From contig CAZAQB010000124.1 of NCBI GenBank assembly GCA_964487155.1, positions 1 to 9,611 of the forward strand: a stretch of DNA of 9,611 nucleotides. Direction: 5' to 3'. Within the stretch, counting starts at the first letter, position 1, and the number at the start of each line of letters is the position of its first letter. The notes below the pieces were generated by a model that was not told the DNA's origin, ran no database searches, and saw only the letters and a list, made by a program, of their open reading frames with translations. The position numbers and the translations under genes are program-made. Shown here one piece after another: positions 1 through 6,055 of this stretch. Origin of the DNA: CAZAQB01 sp964487155. GTDB taxonomy: Bacteria > Pseudomonadota > Gammaproteobacteria > Nitrococcales > Nitrococcaceae.

Positions 1-294
1 TCGAAGGAGCGGCGTATCGGTGAGTACGGCCGACTGAGAAAAGATTCCTTGTGGGGCCAACAGACAAGCGAGATCGGTGCAAATTTGTGAAATCTTCGGG
101 CTAAAGGGCTGCCAGTGACCGGCCGAGTAACGGTGGAGGGCTATCCTTGGCCCGCTACTCGTTATAACTTGTGACATTCCAGGATCGAGTCCCGTGAAGC
201 GGCATTTCCCGGAGGTGCGGCAAAGGTGGCCGCAATCCTCCTGAGAAGAAGCCGTGATCGGGTTCGCAGGTATGCCGGCTGTCGAGGGGGTGAC
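1..294. other. gene-poor left edge, no supported gene
   Basis: I see no convincing gene here. Plus frame 1 is open from the window edge to a TGA at 88-90 (29 codons, no recognisable motif), so a C-terminal gene fragment cannot be excluded. Positions 1-180 look less GC-rich than the rest of the window. TATAAC at 163-168 resembles a -10 box, but there is no acceptable -35 at 16-18 nt, so I do not call a promoter. A stretch near 180-195 resembles a tRNA T-arm, but no cloverleaf can be built around it. Confidence 0.5.
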
Positions 295-624
295 ATGGCA
301 TACGACCGGGCGCTGGATGCGCGGATCCTCAGCATGACCAAGGGCTGGGAAGGGCTGTCTCGCCGGGGCATGTTCGGCGGGCTCGGGTACTCCTTGAACG
401 GCAATCTGGCGTTCGGCATCTGGGGCGACGCCCTGGTGGTGCGCTGCGGGCCGGAGCGCTACCAGGATTGCCTTGCGGAACCCGGCGTCTGCGCCTTTGC
501 CGCCACCGGACGCCGGATGACCGGCTGGGTGTCGGTGGATCAGGAAAAGCTCGACAGCGAGCAGGAACTGGCGCGCTGGCTGGAACTGGGCCGCAGCTTC
601 GCCGCTTCTCTGCCGGCCAAATAG
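295..624 (+). CDS. TfoX/Sxy N-terminal domain protein (109 aa)
   Basis: This is a small single-domain protein of the TfoX N-terminal family. Seen in the sequence: RRGMFGGLGYSLNGNLAFGI (about residues 23-42), ALVVRCGPE (46-54), EPGVCAFAATGRRMTGWVSV (62-81) and a C-terminal ELARWLELGR helix. This order of MFGG turn, beta strands, 'EPG' and 'TGR.M.GWV' is typical of the family. Full TfoX/Sxy, a co-activator of competence genes with CRP in Haemophilus and Vibrio, also has a C-terminal domain that is absent here. Stand-alone N-domain proteins are common and mostly uncharacterised, so a competence role should not be assumed. ATG 295 is chosen because GAGGGGG lies just upstream at 283-290. The frame is open back to a GTG at 226, but the extra 23 residues are Arg-rich and unlike the family. 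It appears to be monocistronic. Confidence 0.85.
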   Translation: MAYDRALDARILSMTKGWEGLSRRGMFGGLGYSLNGNLAFGIWGDALVVRCGPERYQDCLAEPGVCAFAATGRRMTGWVSVDQEKLDSEQELARWLELGRSFAASLPAK

Positions 625-659
625 CAGGGCAGGCGGGCGCGTTCGCGGTGGCCGGGGGC

Positions 660-668
660 GCTACACTT
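660..668 (+). promoter_or_regulatory. possible sigma-S-like -10 element
   Basis: GCTACACTT matches the extended -10 preferred by RpoS (KCTAYACTT, with C at -13). No good -35 is present, which sigma-S tolerates. A start near 674 would give a leader of roughly 128 nt to the small membrane ORF at 802. Both the promoter and its target are inferences. Confidence 0.3.
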
Positions 669-701
669 CGAGCAGAACGGCGGACCGGGAATTCCGGGTG
701 C

Positions 702-734
702 GGCCGGCGGATGGAGCCGCCCGCGCCGCCGGCC
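702..734 (+). other. stem-loop in leader of the small membrane ORF
   Basis: GGCCGGCGG (702-710) and CCGCCGGCC (726-734) form a perfect 9-bp stem with a 15-nt loop. A second, weaker stem follows closer to the ORF: CCGGG (769-773) with CCCGG (782-786), loop of 8 nt. No T-tract follows the first stem, so an intrinsic terminator for the TfoX-like gene is only one possibility. The alternative is a structured 5' leader controlling the downstream ORF. Confidence 0.4.
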
Positions 735-801
735 CAAGGGGTCCCGGGGTCCGGTCTCAGAGGCAGCACCGGGCGGTATGACCCGGCAAGGGTGAGACGA
801 G

Positions 802-900
802 ATGTTGGACTTCTGGGCGTCGCTGTCCCCCTGGGGCAAGGTGGGGGTGTCGTTCGTGCTGGCCGTGGTGGTGGTGATCATTCTGGCGACAGTGCTGTAA
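802..900 (+). CDS. small single-span membrane peptide (32 aa)
   Basis: This is a 32-codon ORF starting ATG at 802, with GGTGAG about 6 nt upstream as a ribosome binding site. The product starts MLDFWASLSPWGKVG and continues into an uninterrupted hydrophobic run, VSFVLAVVVVIILATVL, that ends exactly at the C-terminus. The only charges are Asp3 and Lys13. One transmembrane helix (about residues 14-32) with no cytoplasmic or periplasmic tail is expected. I do not recognise the family. The Trp residues near the membrane interface (5 and 11), the clean RBS and the hydrophobic design make it look like a real gene rather than chance, but the length is at the limit of what sequence alone can support. 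Possible roles are a small accessory subunit or regulator of a membrane complex, or a hydrophobic toxin of the type I kind. The strongly folded leader suits the toxin option; the lack of a positively charged C-terminus does not. Confidence 0.5.
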   Translation: MLDFWASLSPWGKVGVSFVLAVVVVIILATVL

Positions 901-1147
901 CCTGACCCGCGACGGGTAGATTTCTGCCACGCCCGATCGGCTGACCCGCGGGCGGACGATCCTGTGCAGCGCCGCGGTTGCCTCGCTATCCAGCCCCAAC
1001 TCCAGCCCGCATGTCGCACCGAAACCCGCCGTGCCGGGGAGCCGCCAGGCCTTGGCGACGGCGCCGGCCAATGCCCGCACGCTGCCGGACAGGCCCTCCC
1101 ACGCCCGATTCTCGTGCATTCCATTGCCCGCTCCTGGTGCAACGGGC

Positions 1148-1169
1148 GGCCCCCCGCGGGCCGGGGGCC
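1148..1169. repeat. GC-rich inverted repeat (hairpin)
   Basis: GGCCCCC at 1148-1154 is complementary to GGGGGCC at 1163-1169, with an 8-nt loop. No T-run follows on either strand. Together with the neighbouring palindrome it forms a strongly foldable block upstream of the transporter operon. It could block transcription between the left-hand genes and the operon, or it could be protein-bound DNA. Confidence 0.5.
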
Positions 1170-1190
1170 GGCTCCCGGTCCGCTGCCTGA

Positions 1191-1212
1191 CCCGGGGCCG
1201 CGCGGCCCCGGG
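1191..1212. promoter_or_regulatory. perfect 22-bp palindrome, possible upstream activator site or operator
   Basis: The half-site CCCGGGGCCGC (1191-1201) is followed directly by its exact reverse complement (1202-1212), giving a 22-bp palindrome with no spacer. Its centre is about 111 bp upstream of the start predicted from the sigma-54-like element at 1287-1302, a normal distance for a bacterial enhancer-binding protein dimer site. Without a T-tract it is a poor intrinsic terminator. All-GC palindromes can also arise from base composition, so the regulatory reading is an inference. Confidence 0.4.
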
Positions 1213-1286
1213 ATGGCCCGGCAGAAGCGGCTCGCGTGCAGCCCGTGCTCTCAGGCCGGTTCCGGATGGCCCCACGAAATACTGGT

Positions 1287-1302
1287 TGGCCCGCGACCTG
1301 CA
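1287..1302 (+). promoter_or_regulatory. candidate sigma-54 (RpoN) -24/-12 promoter of the transporter operon
   Basis: TGGCCCGCGACCTGCA fits the RpoN consensus TGGCACG-N4-TTGCA with two mismatches. The invariant GG (1288-1289) and GC (1300-1301) are separated by exactly 10 nt. A start near 1313 would leave a leader of roughly 190 nt before the ATPase gene. An inverted repeat, CGCGACC (1292-1298) with GGTCGCG (1311-1317), overlaps the -12 element and the expected start, so a repressor could compete there. No convincing sigma-70 promoter was found between 1213 and 1500. Nitrogen or carbon catabolic control through RpoN would suit an amine/omega-amino acid importer. Confidence 0.45.
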
Positions 1303-1500
1303 CAGGTAGTGGTCGCGACATCGGCAGCGGCCGGAAATGCAAGCCAGCAAGCTTGTGCAATACTTGAGCGGAACTGACCCACGCGCCGGGGGCTCGGGCG
1401 CGGGGAGGGGGAGCCCGGCGCCAACGATCTGGAATCCGATACACAGCCCGAAACGGGGCGGGTCGGCGCGGGCGAACGAGGCGGACAGGCGGGGATGCGT

Positions 1501-2631
1501 ATGGCAGCCACACAGTTGCAGGACGACCCGGGACAGGAATCGGCAGGCGAAGAACAGCGGTTCGCCCGTTTCGTCGGGGTCCAGAAGAGCTATGACGGCG
1601 AAACCCTGGTCGTCAAGAACTTTAACCTCGACATCGGCCGGGGCGAGTTCATTACCCTGCTCGGGCCTTCCGGCTCCGGCAAGACCACCTGCCTGATGAT
1701 GATGGCGGGATTCGAGACCCCCACCCACGGCGAAATCCTCCTGCAGGGCCAGCCCATCAGCAATCTGCCGCCTCACAGGCGTGGCATCGGCATGGTGTTC
1801 CAGAATTACGCCCTGTTCCCGCACATGAGTGTTGCGGAGAACCTGGCCTTCCCGCTGGAGGTGCGCAAGCTACCCAGGGACGACATTAACGCCAAGGTGA
1901 AGCGGGCCCTGGACATGGTGCGCCTCGGCAGCTTCGGCGACCGGCGCCCGGCCCAGCTCTCCGGCGGCCAGCAGCAGCGTGTGGCGCTGGCCCGGGCCCT
2001 GGTGTTCGAGCCCGATCTGGTGCTGATGGACGAGCCCCTCGGTGCCCTCGACAAGAACCTGCGCGAGGAGATGCAGCTGGAGATCAAGCACATCCACGAG
2101 GATCTGGGTGTGACCATGATCTACGTGACCCACGATCAGTCCGAGGCGCTGACCATGTCGGACCGGATCGCCGTGTTCAACGACGGTATCGTCCAGCAAC
2201 TGGCCACTCCCGAGACCCTCTATGAGGAACCCGAGAACGCGTTCGTCGCCTATTTCATCGGCGAGAACAACCGCCTGACCGGCGACGTGGCGGAACTGGG
2301 CGATACCGAGTGCCAGGTAAAGCTGGACGGCGGCGACGTGGTGCGGGCTCTGCCGGTCGCCGTGGGCAAGGTGGGGGACCGCAGCACCCTGTCCCTGCGC
2401 CCGGAACGGGTGGTGCTCAACCCCGAGCCGGGGAGCCTGCCGAACATCTTCGAGGCCCGGGTGGCGGAAGTCATCTACTTGGGCGATCACCTGCGCACCC
2501 GGGTTCGCGTGTGCGGCAACGATGAATTCGTCATAAAAACCCCCAACGCCGAGGGGCACCCCAAGCTCCGGCGCGGCGACACCATCCGGGTGGGCTGGGC
2601 GAGCAGCAACTGTCGCGCCCTGGACGCCTGA
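1501..2631 (+). CDS. ABC importer ATPase, PotA-type (polyamine/omega-amino acid)
   Basis: This is the nucleotide-binding subunit that powers the importer encoded by the next three genes; it acts on the cytoplasmic face of the inner membrane. In 376 residues it has Walker A GPSGSGKTT (55-63), the Q-loop glutamine in MVFQNYALFPHMSV (Q101), the signature LSGGQQQR (153-160), Walker B LVLMDEP (173-179), the D-loop ALD and the switch histidine H211 in YVTHDQSEALTMSDR. A C-terminal TOBE-type regulatory domain covers about 260-370 (SLRPERV at 298-304). Length and domain order are typical of PotA/AgtA-type subunits, and all catalytic motifs are intact. ATG 1501 is preferred to ATG 1495 because GGCGGGG sits about 6 nt upstream of the former and directly abuts the latter. 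It is the first gene of the operon, 97 nt before the binding-protein gene. In P. aeruginosa the comparable gene order, from memory, is agtABCD. Substrate class is inferred from the neighbours. Confidence 0.93.
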   Translation: MAATQLQDDPGQESAGEEQRFARFVGVQKSYDGETLVVKNFNLDIGRGEFITLLGPSGSGKTTCLMMMAGFETPTHGEILLQGQPISNLPPHRRGIGMVFQNYALFPHMSVAENLAFPLEVRKLPRDDINAKVKRALDMVRLGSFGDRRPAQLSGGQQQRVALARALVFEPDLVLMDEPLGALDKNLREEMQLEIKHIHEDLGVTMIYVTHDQSEALTMSDRIAVFNDGIVQQLATPETLYEEPENAFVAYFIGENNRLTGDVAELGDTECQVKLDGGDVVRALPVAVGKVGDRSTLSLRPERVVLNPEPGSLPNIFEARVAEVIYLGDHLRTRVRVCGNDEFVIKTPNAEGHPKLRRGDTIRVGWASSNCRALDA

Positions 2632-2640
2632 ATGAGCCGG

Positions 2641-2696
2641 GGGAGCAGCGCGCTCCCATGCCGGAATCCGAGGAGGCCGCCGGCGGCATCGCCGGC
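2641..2696 (+). other. two tandem hairpins between ATPase and binding-protein genes
   Basis: The first hairpin is GGGAGC (2641-2646) with GCTCCC (2652-2657), loop AGCGC. The second is GCCGGCG (2679-2685) with CGCCGGC (2690-2696), loop GCAT. Neither has a T-tract. Structures at the 5' side of a binding-protein cistron are often processing or stability determinants that raise its level relative to the ATPase. That role is inferred here. Confidence 0.5.
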
Positions 2697-2728
2697 GTAA
2701 CGATGGGAAGTTAGGGAGAGCGCAATCG

Positions 2729-3820
2729 ATGAAGTTTTCGAACACACACATCGCAGCAGTCGCCGGCGTGGGCCTCGCCGGTTTTCTGGGCGCGGCCCAG
2801 GCGGAGACGCTGAACATCGTCTCCTGGGGCGGTGCCTACAGCGCCAGCCAGCAGAAGGCCTACCACGAGCCCTGGAGTGAGATGACCGGGGACCGGATCG
2901 TCAATATCGACAAGTCCCAGAACGGCCTGTCGGGACTGCGGGCCCAGGTGCAGGCCGGCAACGTTACCTGGGACGTCGTGGACATGCTGCCCTCCGACGC
3001 CCTGGTGGCCTGCGCCGAGGGCCTGGTGGAGCCCATCAACCACGACCAGGTGCTCAAGCCGGCGCCGGACGGCACGCCGCCCAGCGAGGACTTCATCAAG
3101 GGGTCCCTGTCGGAGTGCTTCGTGCCGCAGATCGTCTACTCCAACATCGTCGCCTTCAACACCGAGATGTTCCCCGAGGGCAAGCAGCCGGACAGCATCG
3201 AGGACGTCTTCAACGTCAAGGACTTCCCCGGCAAGCGCTCGCTGCAGAAGAAGCCCATCAACAACCTGGAGTGGGCCCTGGTGGCCGACGGGGTGCCCCC
3301 CGAGGACGTCTACGACGTGCTGGAGACCCAGGAGGGCGTACGCCGGGCCTTCGCCAAGCTGGAGGAGATCAAGGACGTCACCATCTGGTGGGAGGAGGGC
3401 GCCCAGCCGCCCCAGCTGCTGGCGGACCAGGAGGTGGCCTTTGCCTCCGCCTATAACGGGCGCATCTTCAACGCCCAGGTGAACGAGGACCAGCCCTTCG
3501 AGATCATCTGGGATGCCCAGGTCTTCGAGCTCGACGGCTGGGTGGTGCCCAACGGCAAGATGGACAAGGTGAACGACTACCTGGCCTTCGCCACCGATAC
3601 CCAGCGCCTTGCCGACCAGGCCAAGTACATCTCGTACGGCCCCGCACGGAAGTCCTCCGCGGAGCTGGTGTCGACCCATGCCGAGACCGGCATCGACATG
3701 AAGCCCCACATGCCCACCTATGGGCCCAACTTCGCCACCGCCATTCCCAAGAACGACGAGTTCTGGGCCGACTACGGCGACGAGCTGAGCCAGCGCTTCA
3801 ACGCCTGGCTGGCGCGTTAG
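2729..3820 (+). CDS. periplasmic binding protein, PotD/PotF-type (polyamine/omega-amino acid)
   Basis: This periplasmic receptor captures the substrate and delivers it to the two permeases. The 363-residue precursor starts with a Sec signal peptide: MKFSNTHIAA followed by a hydrophobic stretch and AQA, with predicted cleavage between A25 and E26. The mature N-terminus has TLNIVSWGGAYSASQQKAY (27-45), the start typical of PotD/PotF-like binding proteins. TWDVVDM (80-86), PQIVYSNIVAFNT (133-145) and IWWEEGAQPPQLLADQEV (219-236) are further family-like segments that line or approach the cleft. The only two cysteines, C95 and C130, probably form a disulfide. ATG 2729 follows AGGGAGAG with about 9 nt spacing. 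The gene lies between two hairpin regions, suggesting higher transcript abundance than its neighbours. The ligand cannot be read from the sequence. GABA, 5-aminovalerate or a polyamine are the leading options given the transaminase nearby. Confidence 0.92.
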   Translation: MKFSNTHIAAVAGVGLAGFLGAAQAETLNIVSWGGAYSASQQKAYHEPWSEMTGDRIVNIDKSQNGLSGLRAQVQAGNVTWDVVDMLPSDALVACAEGLVEPINHDQVLKPAPDGTPPSEDFIKGSLSECFVPQIVYSNIVAFNTEMFPEGKQPDSIEDVFNVKDFPGKRSLQKKPINNLEWALVADGVPPEDVYDVLETQEGVRRAFAKLEEIKDVTIWWEEGAQPPQLLADQEVAFASAYNGRIFNAQVNEDQPFEIIWDAQVFELDGWVVPNGKMDKVNDYLAFATDTQRLADQAKYISYGPARKSSAELVSTHAETGIDMKPHMPTYGPNFATAIPKNDEFWADYGDELSQRFNAWLAR

Positions 3821-3830
3821 CGCCTCACCT

Positions 3831-3854
3831 GCCGGGGCCCCACGGGGCCCCGGC
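3831..3854 (+). other. very strong hairpin after the binding-protein gene
   Basis: An 11-nt arm, GCCGGGGCCCC (3831-3841), is separated by only AC from its exact reverse complement (3844-3854). In RNA it would fold as a stem of about 9 bp with a small loop. It begins 10 nt after the binding-protein stop and has no T-tract. It is therefore better read as a 3'-end stability or attenuation element within the operon than as a full terminator. The downstream permease has its own strong RBS. Confidence 0.6.
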
Positions 3855-3886
3855 GCCCGTTCGGATCGGCTGAGGAGGCGAAGCTC

Positions 3887-5155
3887 GTGGCGGCAGCAAG
3901 CGATGCGGATATCTCGCCGGGCAGTCTGACCACGGCCGACGGCGTACCCCTGAAGGTCAGCCTGAGGCGGGCCATTCGCCGCAGCAAGATCAAGGCGTTC
4001 CTGCTGGTTCTGCCGTTGCTGGGATTCCTGGTGATCGCCTTTGTGCTGCCCATCTTCGACATGCTGGCCCGCAGCGTGCAGAACCCGGAGGTGAACACGC
4101 TGCTGCCCCGCACCGTGCAGGTGCTGCAGGACTGGGACGGCGAGGGCCTGCCGGGCGAGGCCGCCTTCGCCGCCCTGGCAGCGGATCTGGAGGAGGGCCA
4201 GGAGGTCCGGCAGATCGGCAAGGTCGCCACCCGGCTCAACTACGAGATCTCCGGGATGCGCTCGCTGATCATGAAGTCCTCCCGGCGGGCGGGGCGCATC
4301 GAACCGCCCTACCAGGCGGCCTTCATCGACATCGACGATGACTGGGCCGACCCCGACGTCTGGAAGCTGATCCAGCGGGAGTCCGACCCGTTCACCCTTT
4401 CGTACTACCTGCAGTCGGTGGATCTTAAGTACTCTCCCGAGGGTGCCATCATAGAGCAGCCCGAGTACCTGCAGATCCACGTCAAGCTGTTCGTGCGCAC
4501 CTTCTGGATGAGCGCGGCCATCACGGCGTTGTGCCTGTTGCTGGGCTATCCGATTGCCTTCCTGCTGGCCAACCTGCCGCTGCGCTACTCCAACATGCTG
4601 ATGATCCTGGTGCTGCTGCCGTTCTGGACCTCACTGCTGGTGCGCACCACCACCTGGATCGCCATCCTGCAGAGCGAGGGGGTGCTCAACGACATGCTGG
4701 TGGGCGTGGGTGTGCTGGCGGACGACGCCCGGCTGCAGATGATCTACAACAAGACCGGCACCATCGTCGCCATGACCCACATCCTGCTGCCGTTCATGAT
4801 CCTGCCCCTGTACTCGGTGATGAAGACCATCCCGCCCAGCTACATGCGGGCGGCCCGGTCCCTGGGCGGGACGTCGTTCACGGCCTTCCGGCGGGTGTAT
4901 TTCCCGCAGACCATCCCCGGTATCGGTGCGGGCTCCATCCTGGTGTTCATCCTTTCGATCGGCTACTACATCACCCCGGCCCTGGTGGGCGGGCAGTCGG
5001 GCCGCTTCATCACCAACTTCATCGCCTACCACATGCAGACGTCCCTGAACTGGGGCCTGGCGGCGGCGATCAGTTCCATCCTGCTGTTCATCGTCATCGT
5101 CTTCTACCTGGTCTACAACCGGTTGATCGGCGTCGACAACGTGCGGCTCGGGTAA
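3887..5155 (+). CDS. ABC importer permease 1, PotB-type with long periplasmic insert
   Basis: This is the first membrane subunit of the importer, 422 residues. The cytoplasmic N-tail (1-36) is basic near the membrane (RRAIRRSKIK). TM1 is about 37-56, followed by a long polar segment (about 60-203) rich in Asp and Glu. Five more spans come at about 207-228, 236-260, 290-311, 345-367 and 389-411. The EAA-type coupling loop that docks on the ATPase is visible as YMRAARSLGGTSFTAFRRVY (319-338) with a following PQTIPG. Typical PotB proteins are around 280-320 residues, so the extra length lies almost entirely between TM1 and TM2, expected in the periplasm. P. aeruginosa AgtC-like permeases are, from memory, similarly long. 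The start is GTG at 3887, with GAGGAGG at 3872-3878 and 8 nt spacing. The stop lies 13 nt before the next ATG, suggesting translational coupling. Confidence 0.9.
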   Translation: MAAASDADISPGSLTTADGVPLKVSLRRAIRRSKIKAFLLVLPLLGFLVIAFVLPIFDMLARSVQNPEVNTLLPRTVQVLQDWDGEGLPGEAAFAALAADLEEGQEVRQIGKVATRLNYEISGMRSLIMKSSRRAGRIEPPYQAAFIDIDDDWADPDVWKLIQRESDPFTLSYYLQSVDLKYSPEGAIIEQPEYLQIHVKLFVRTFWMSAAITALCLLLGYPIAFLLANLPLRYSNMLMILVLLPFWTSLLVRTTTWIAILQSEGVLNDMLVGVGVLADDARLQMIYNKTGTIVAMTHILLPFMILPLYSVMKTIPPSYMRAARSLGGTSFTAFRRVYFPQTIPGIGAGSILVFILSIGYYITPALVGGQSGRFITNFIAYHMQTSLNWGLAAAISSILLFIVIVFYLVYNRLIGVDNVRLG

Positions 5156-5168
5156 GGGGGGTAACGGC

Positions 5169-6020
5169 ATGGCGGTTCCGGCCTACGCGACCACCGGCGA
5201 GACCATCTGGCACTACCTGTTCCGCTTCATCTGCGGGCTGATCTTCCTGTTCCTGATCGGCCCGCTGCTGGTGATCATCCCGCTCAGCTTCAACGCGGAG
5301 CCGTATTTCACCTTCACCGATGCCATGTTGAGCTTCGACCCGGCGGGGTATTCGCTGCGCTGGTATCAGGACTTCTTCACCTCAGAGGAGTGGCTGGGCG
5401 CCATCCGCAACAGCTTCATCGTCGCCATCGCCTCCACGTTCCTCGCCACCGTGCTGGGCACCATCGCCGCCCTGGGGCTTTCCAGCCGCTTCATGCCGTT
5501 TCGCAACACCATCATGGCCATCATGATTTCCCCGATGATCGTGCCGCTGATCATCTCGGCGGCGGCCATGTTCTTCTTCTTCTCGAAGATCAACCTGGCC
5601 CAGACCTACCTGGGGGTGATCCTCGCCCACACCGCCCTCGGCATGCCGTTCGTGGTGATCACGGTCACCGCGACTCTCAGCGGCTTCGACCATTCCCTGA
5701 CCCGGGCGGCTCACAGCCTGGGCGCTGATCCCACCACCACTTTCTTCAAGGTGGTGCTGCCCCTGGTGACGCCCGGGGTGATCTCCGGTGCCCTGTTCGC
5801 GTTCATCACCTCCTTCGACGAGGTGGTGGTGGTGCTGTTCCTGGCAGGCCCCGAGCAGCGCACCATCCCCATCCAGATGTGGTCGGGCATCCGCGAGCAG
5901 ATCAGCCCGACCATCCTGGCCGTGGCGACGTTGCTGGTGGTGGTGTCCATCTTCATGCTCGCCACCATCGAGTTGCTGAGGCGGCGCTCCGAGCGCCTGC
6001 GGGGGCTTACACCGGGCTAG
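5169..6020 (+). CDS. ABC importer permease 2, PotC-type
   Basis: This is the second membrane subunit of the importer, 283 residues, pairing with permease 1 to form the translocation channel. Hydrophobic spans are visible at about 17-39, 82-105, 113-138, 145-170, 200-226 and 246-268. The EAA loop is TRAAHSLGADPTTTFFKVVL (178-197) followed by PLVTPG. It has the usual PotC length. The C-terminal tail is basic and cytoplasmic (RRRSERLRG). ATG 5169 is preceded by a G-rich Shine-Dalgarno run (GGGGGG, about 5156-5161). It is the last gene of the operon and converges with the dehydrogenase gene, with only 35 nt between the stop codons. I see no good terminator there, only a weak CCTGG/CCAGG stem. Confidence 0.92.
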   Translation: MAVPAYATTGETIWHYLFRFICGLIFLFLIGPLLVIIPLSFNAEPYFTFTDAMLSFDPAGYSLRWYQDFFTSEEWLGAIRNSFIVAIASTFLATVLGTIAALGLSSRFMPFRNTIMAIMISPMIVPLIISAAAMFFFFSKINLAQTYLGVILAHTALGMPFVVITVTATLSGFDHSLTRAAHSLGADPTTTFFKVVLPLVTPGVISGALFAFITSFDEVVVVLFLAGPEQRTIPIQMWSGIREQISPTILAVATLLVVVSIFMLATIELLRRRSERLRGLTPG

Positions 6021-6055
6021 GCCGTCCTGGGGGGTAAGGCCAGGGCGCCCGGGTG

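Larger units (their letters stand above)
901..1286. other. intergenic stretch with strong palindromes, no supported gene
   Basis: There is no plus-strand gene between the small membrane ORF and the transporter operon. A weak hairpin, ACCCG-CGA-CGGGT (905-917), lies just after the small ORF and could help end its transcript. On the minus strand a frame is open from an ATG at 1119 down to 757 (120 codons). Its first 75 residues have a fairly protein-like composition, but the tail is His-rich and antisense to the small membrane ORF, so I do not call it. The notable content is the hairpin at 1148-1169 and the palindrome at 1191-1212, listed separately. Confidence 0.5.

Noticed and set aside
176..215. 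tRNA T-arm-like sequence (GATCGAGTCCC)
   Set aside because: No acceptor, D or anticodon stems can be paired around it.
226..294. Upstream GTG start for the TfoX-domain protein
   Set aside because: The extra 23 residues are Arg-rich and outside the family domain, while ATG 295 has a good RBS.
2658..2714. 18-codon ORF between ATPase and binding-protein genes
   Set aside because: No ribosome binding site, and it coincides with the hairpins. A coupling uORF is possible but nothing supports it beyond its stop lying beside the next RBS.
1870..2817. 315-codon open frame on the minus strand opposite the ATPase
   Set aside because: Antisense to Walker and signature motifs of a certain gene; no protein-like features.
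2711..4480. 589-codon open frame on the minus strand
   Set aside because: It lies opposite the binding-protein and permease genes, has a Val/Gly/His-rich composition expected from the complement of GC-rich codons, and shows no motif. The plus-strand genes have clear family motifs.
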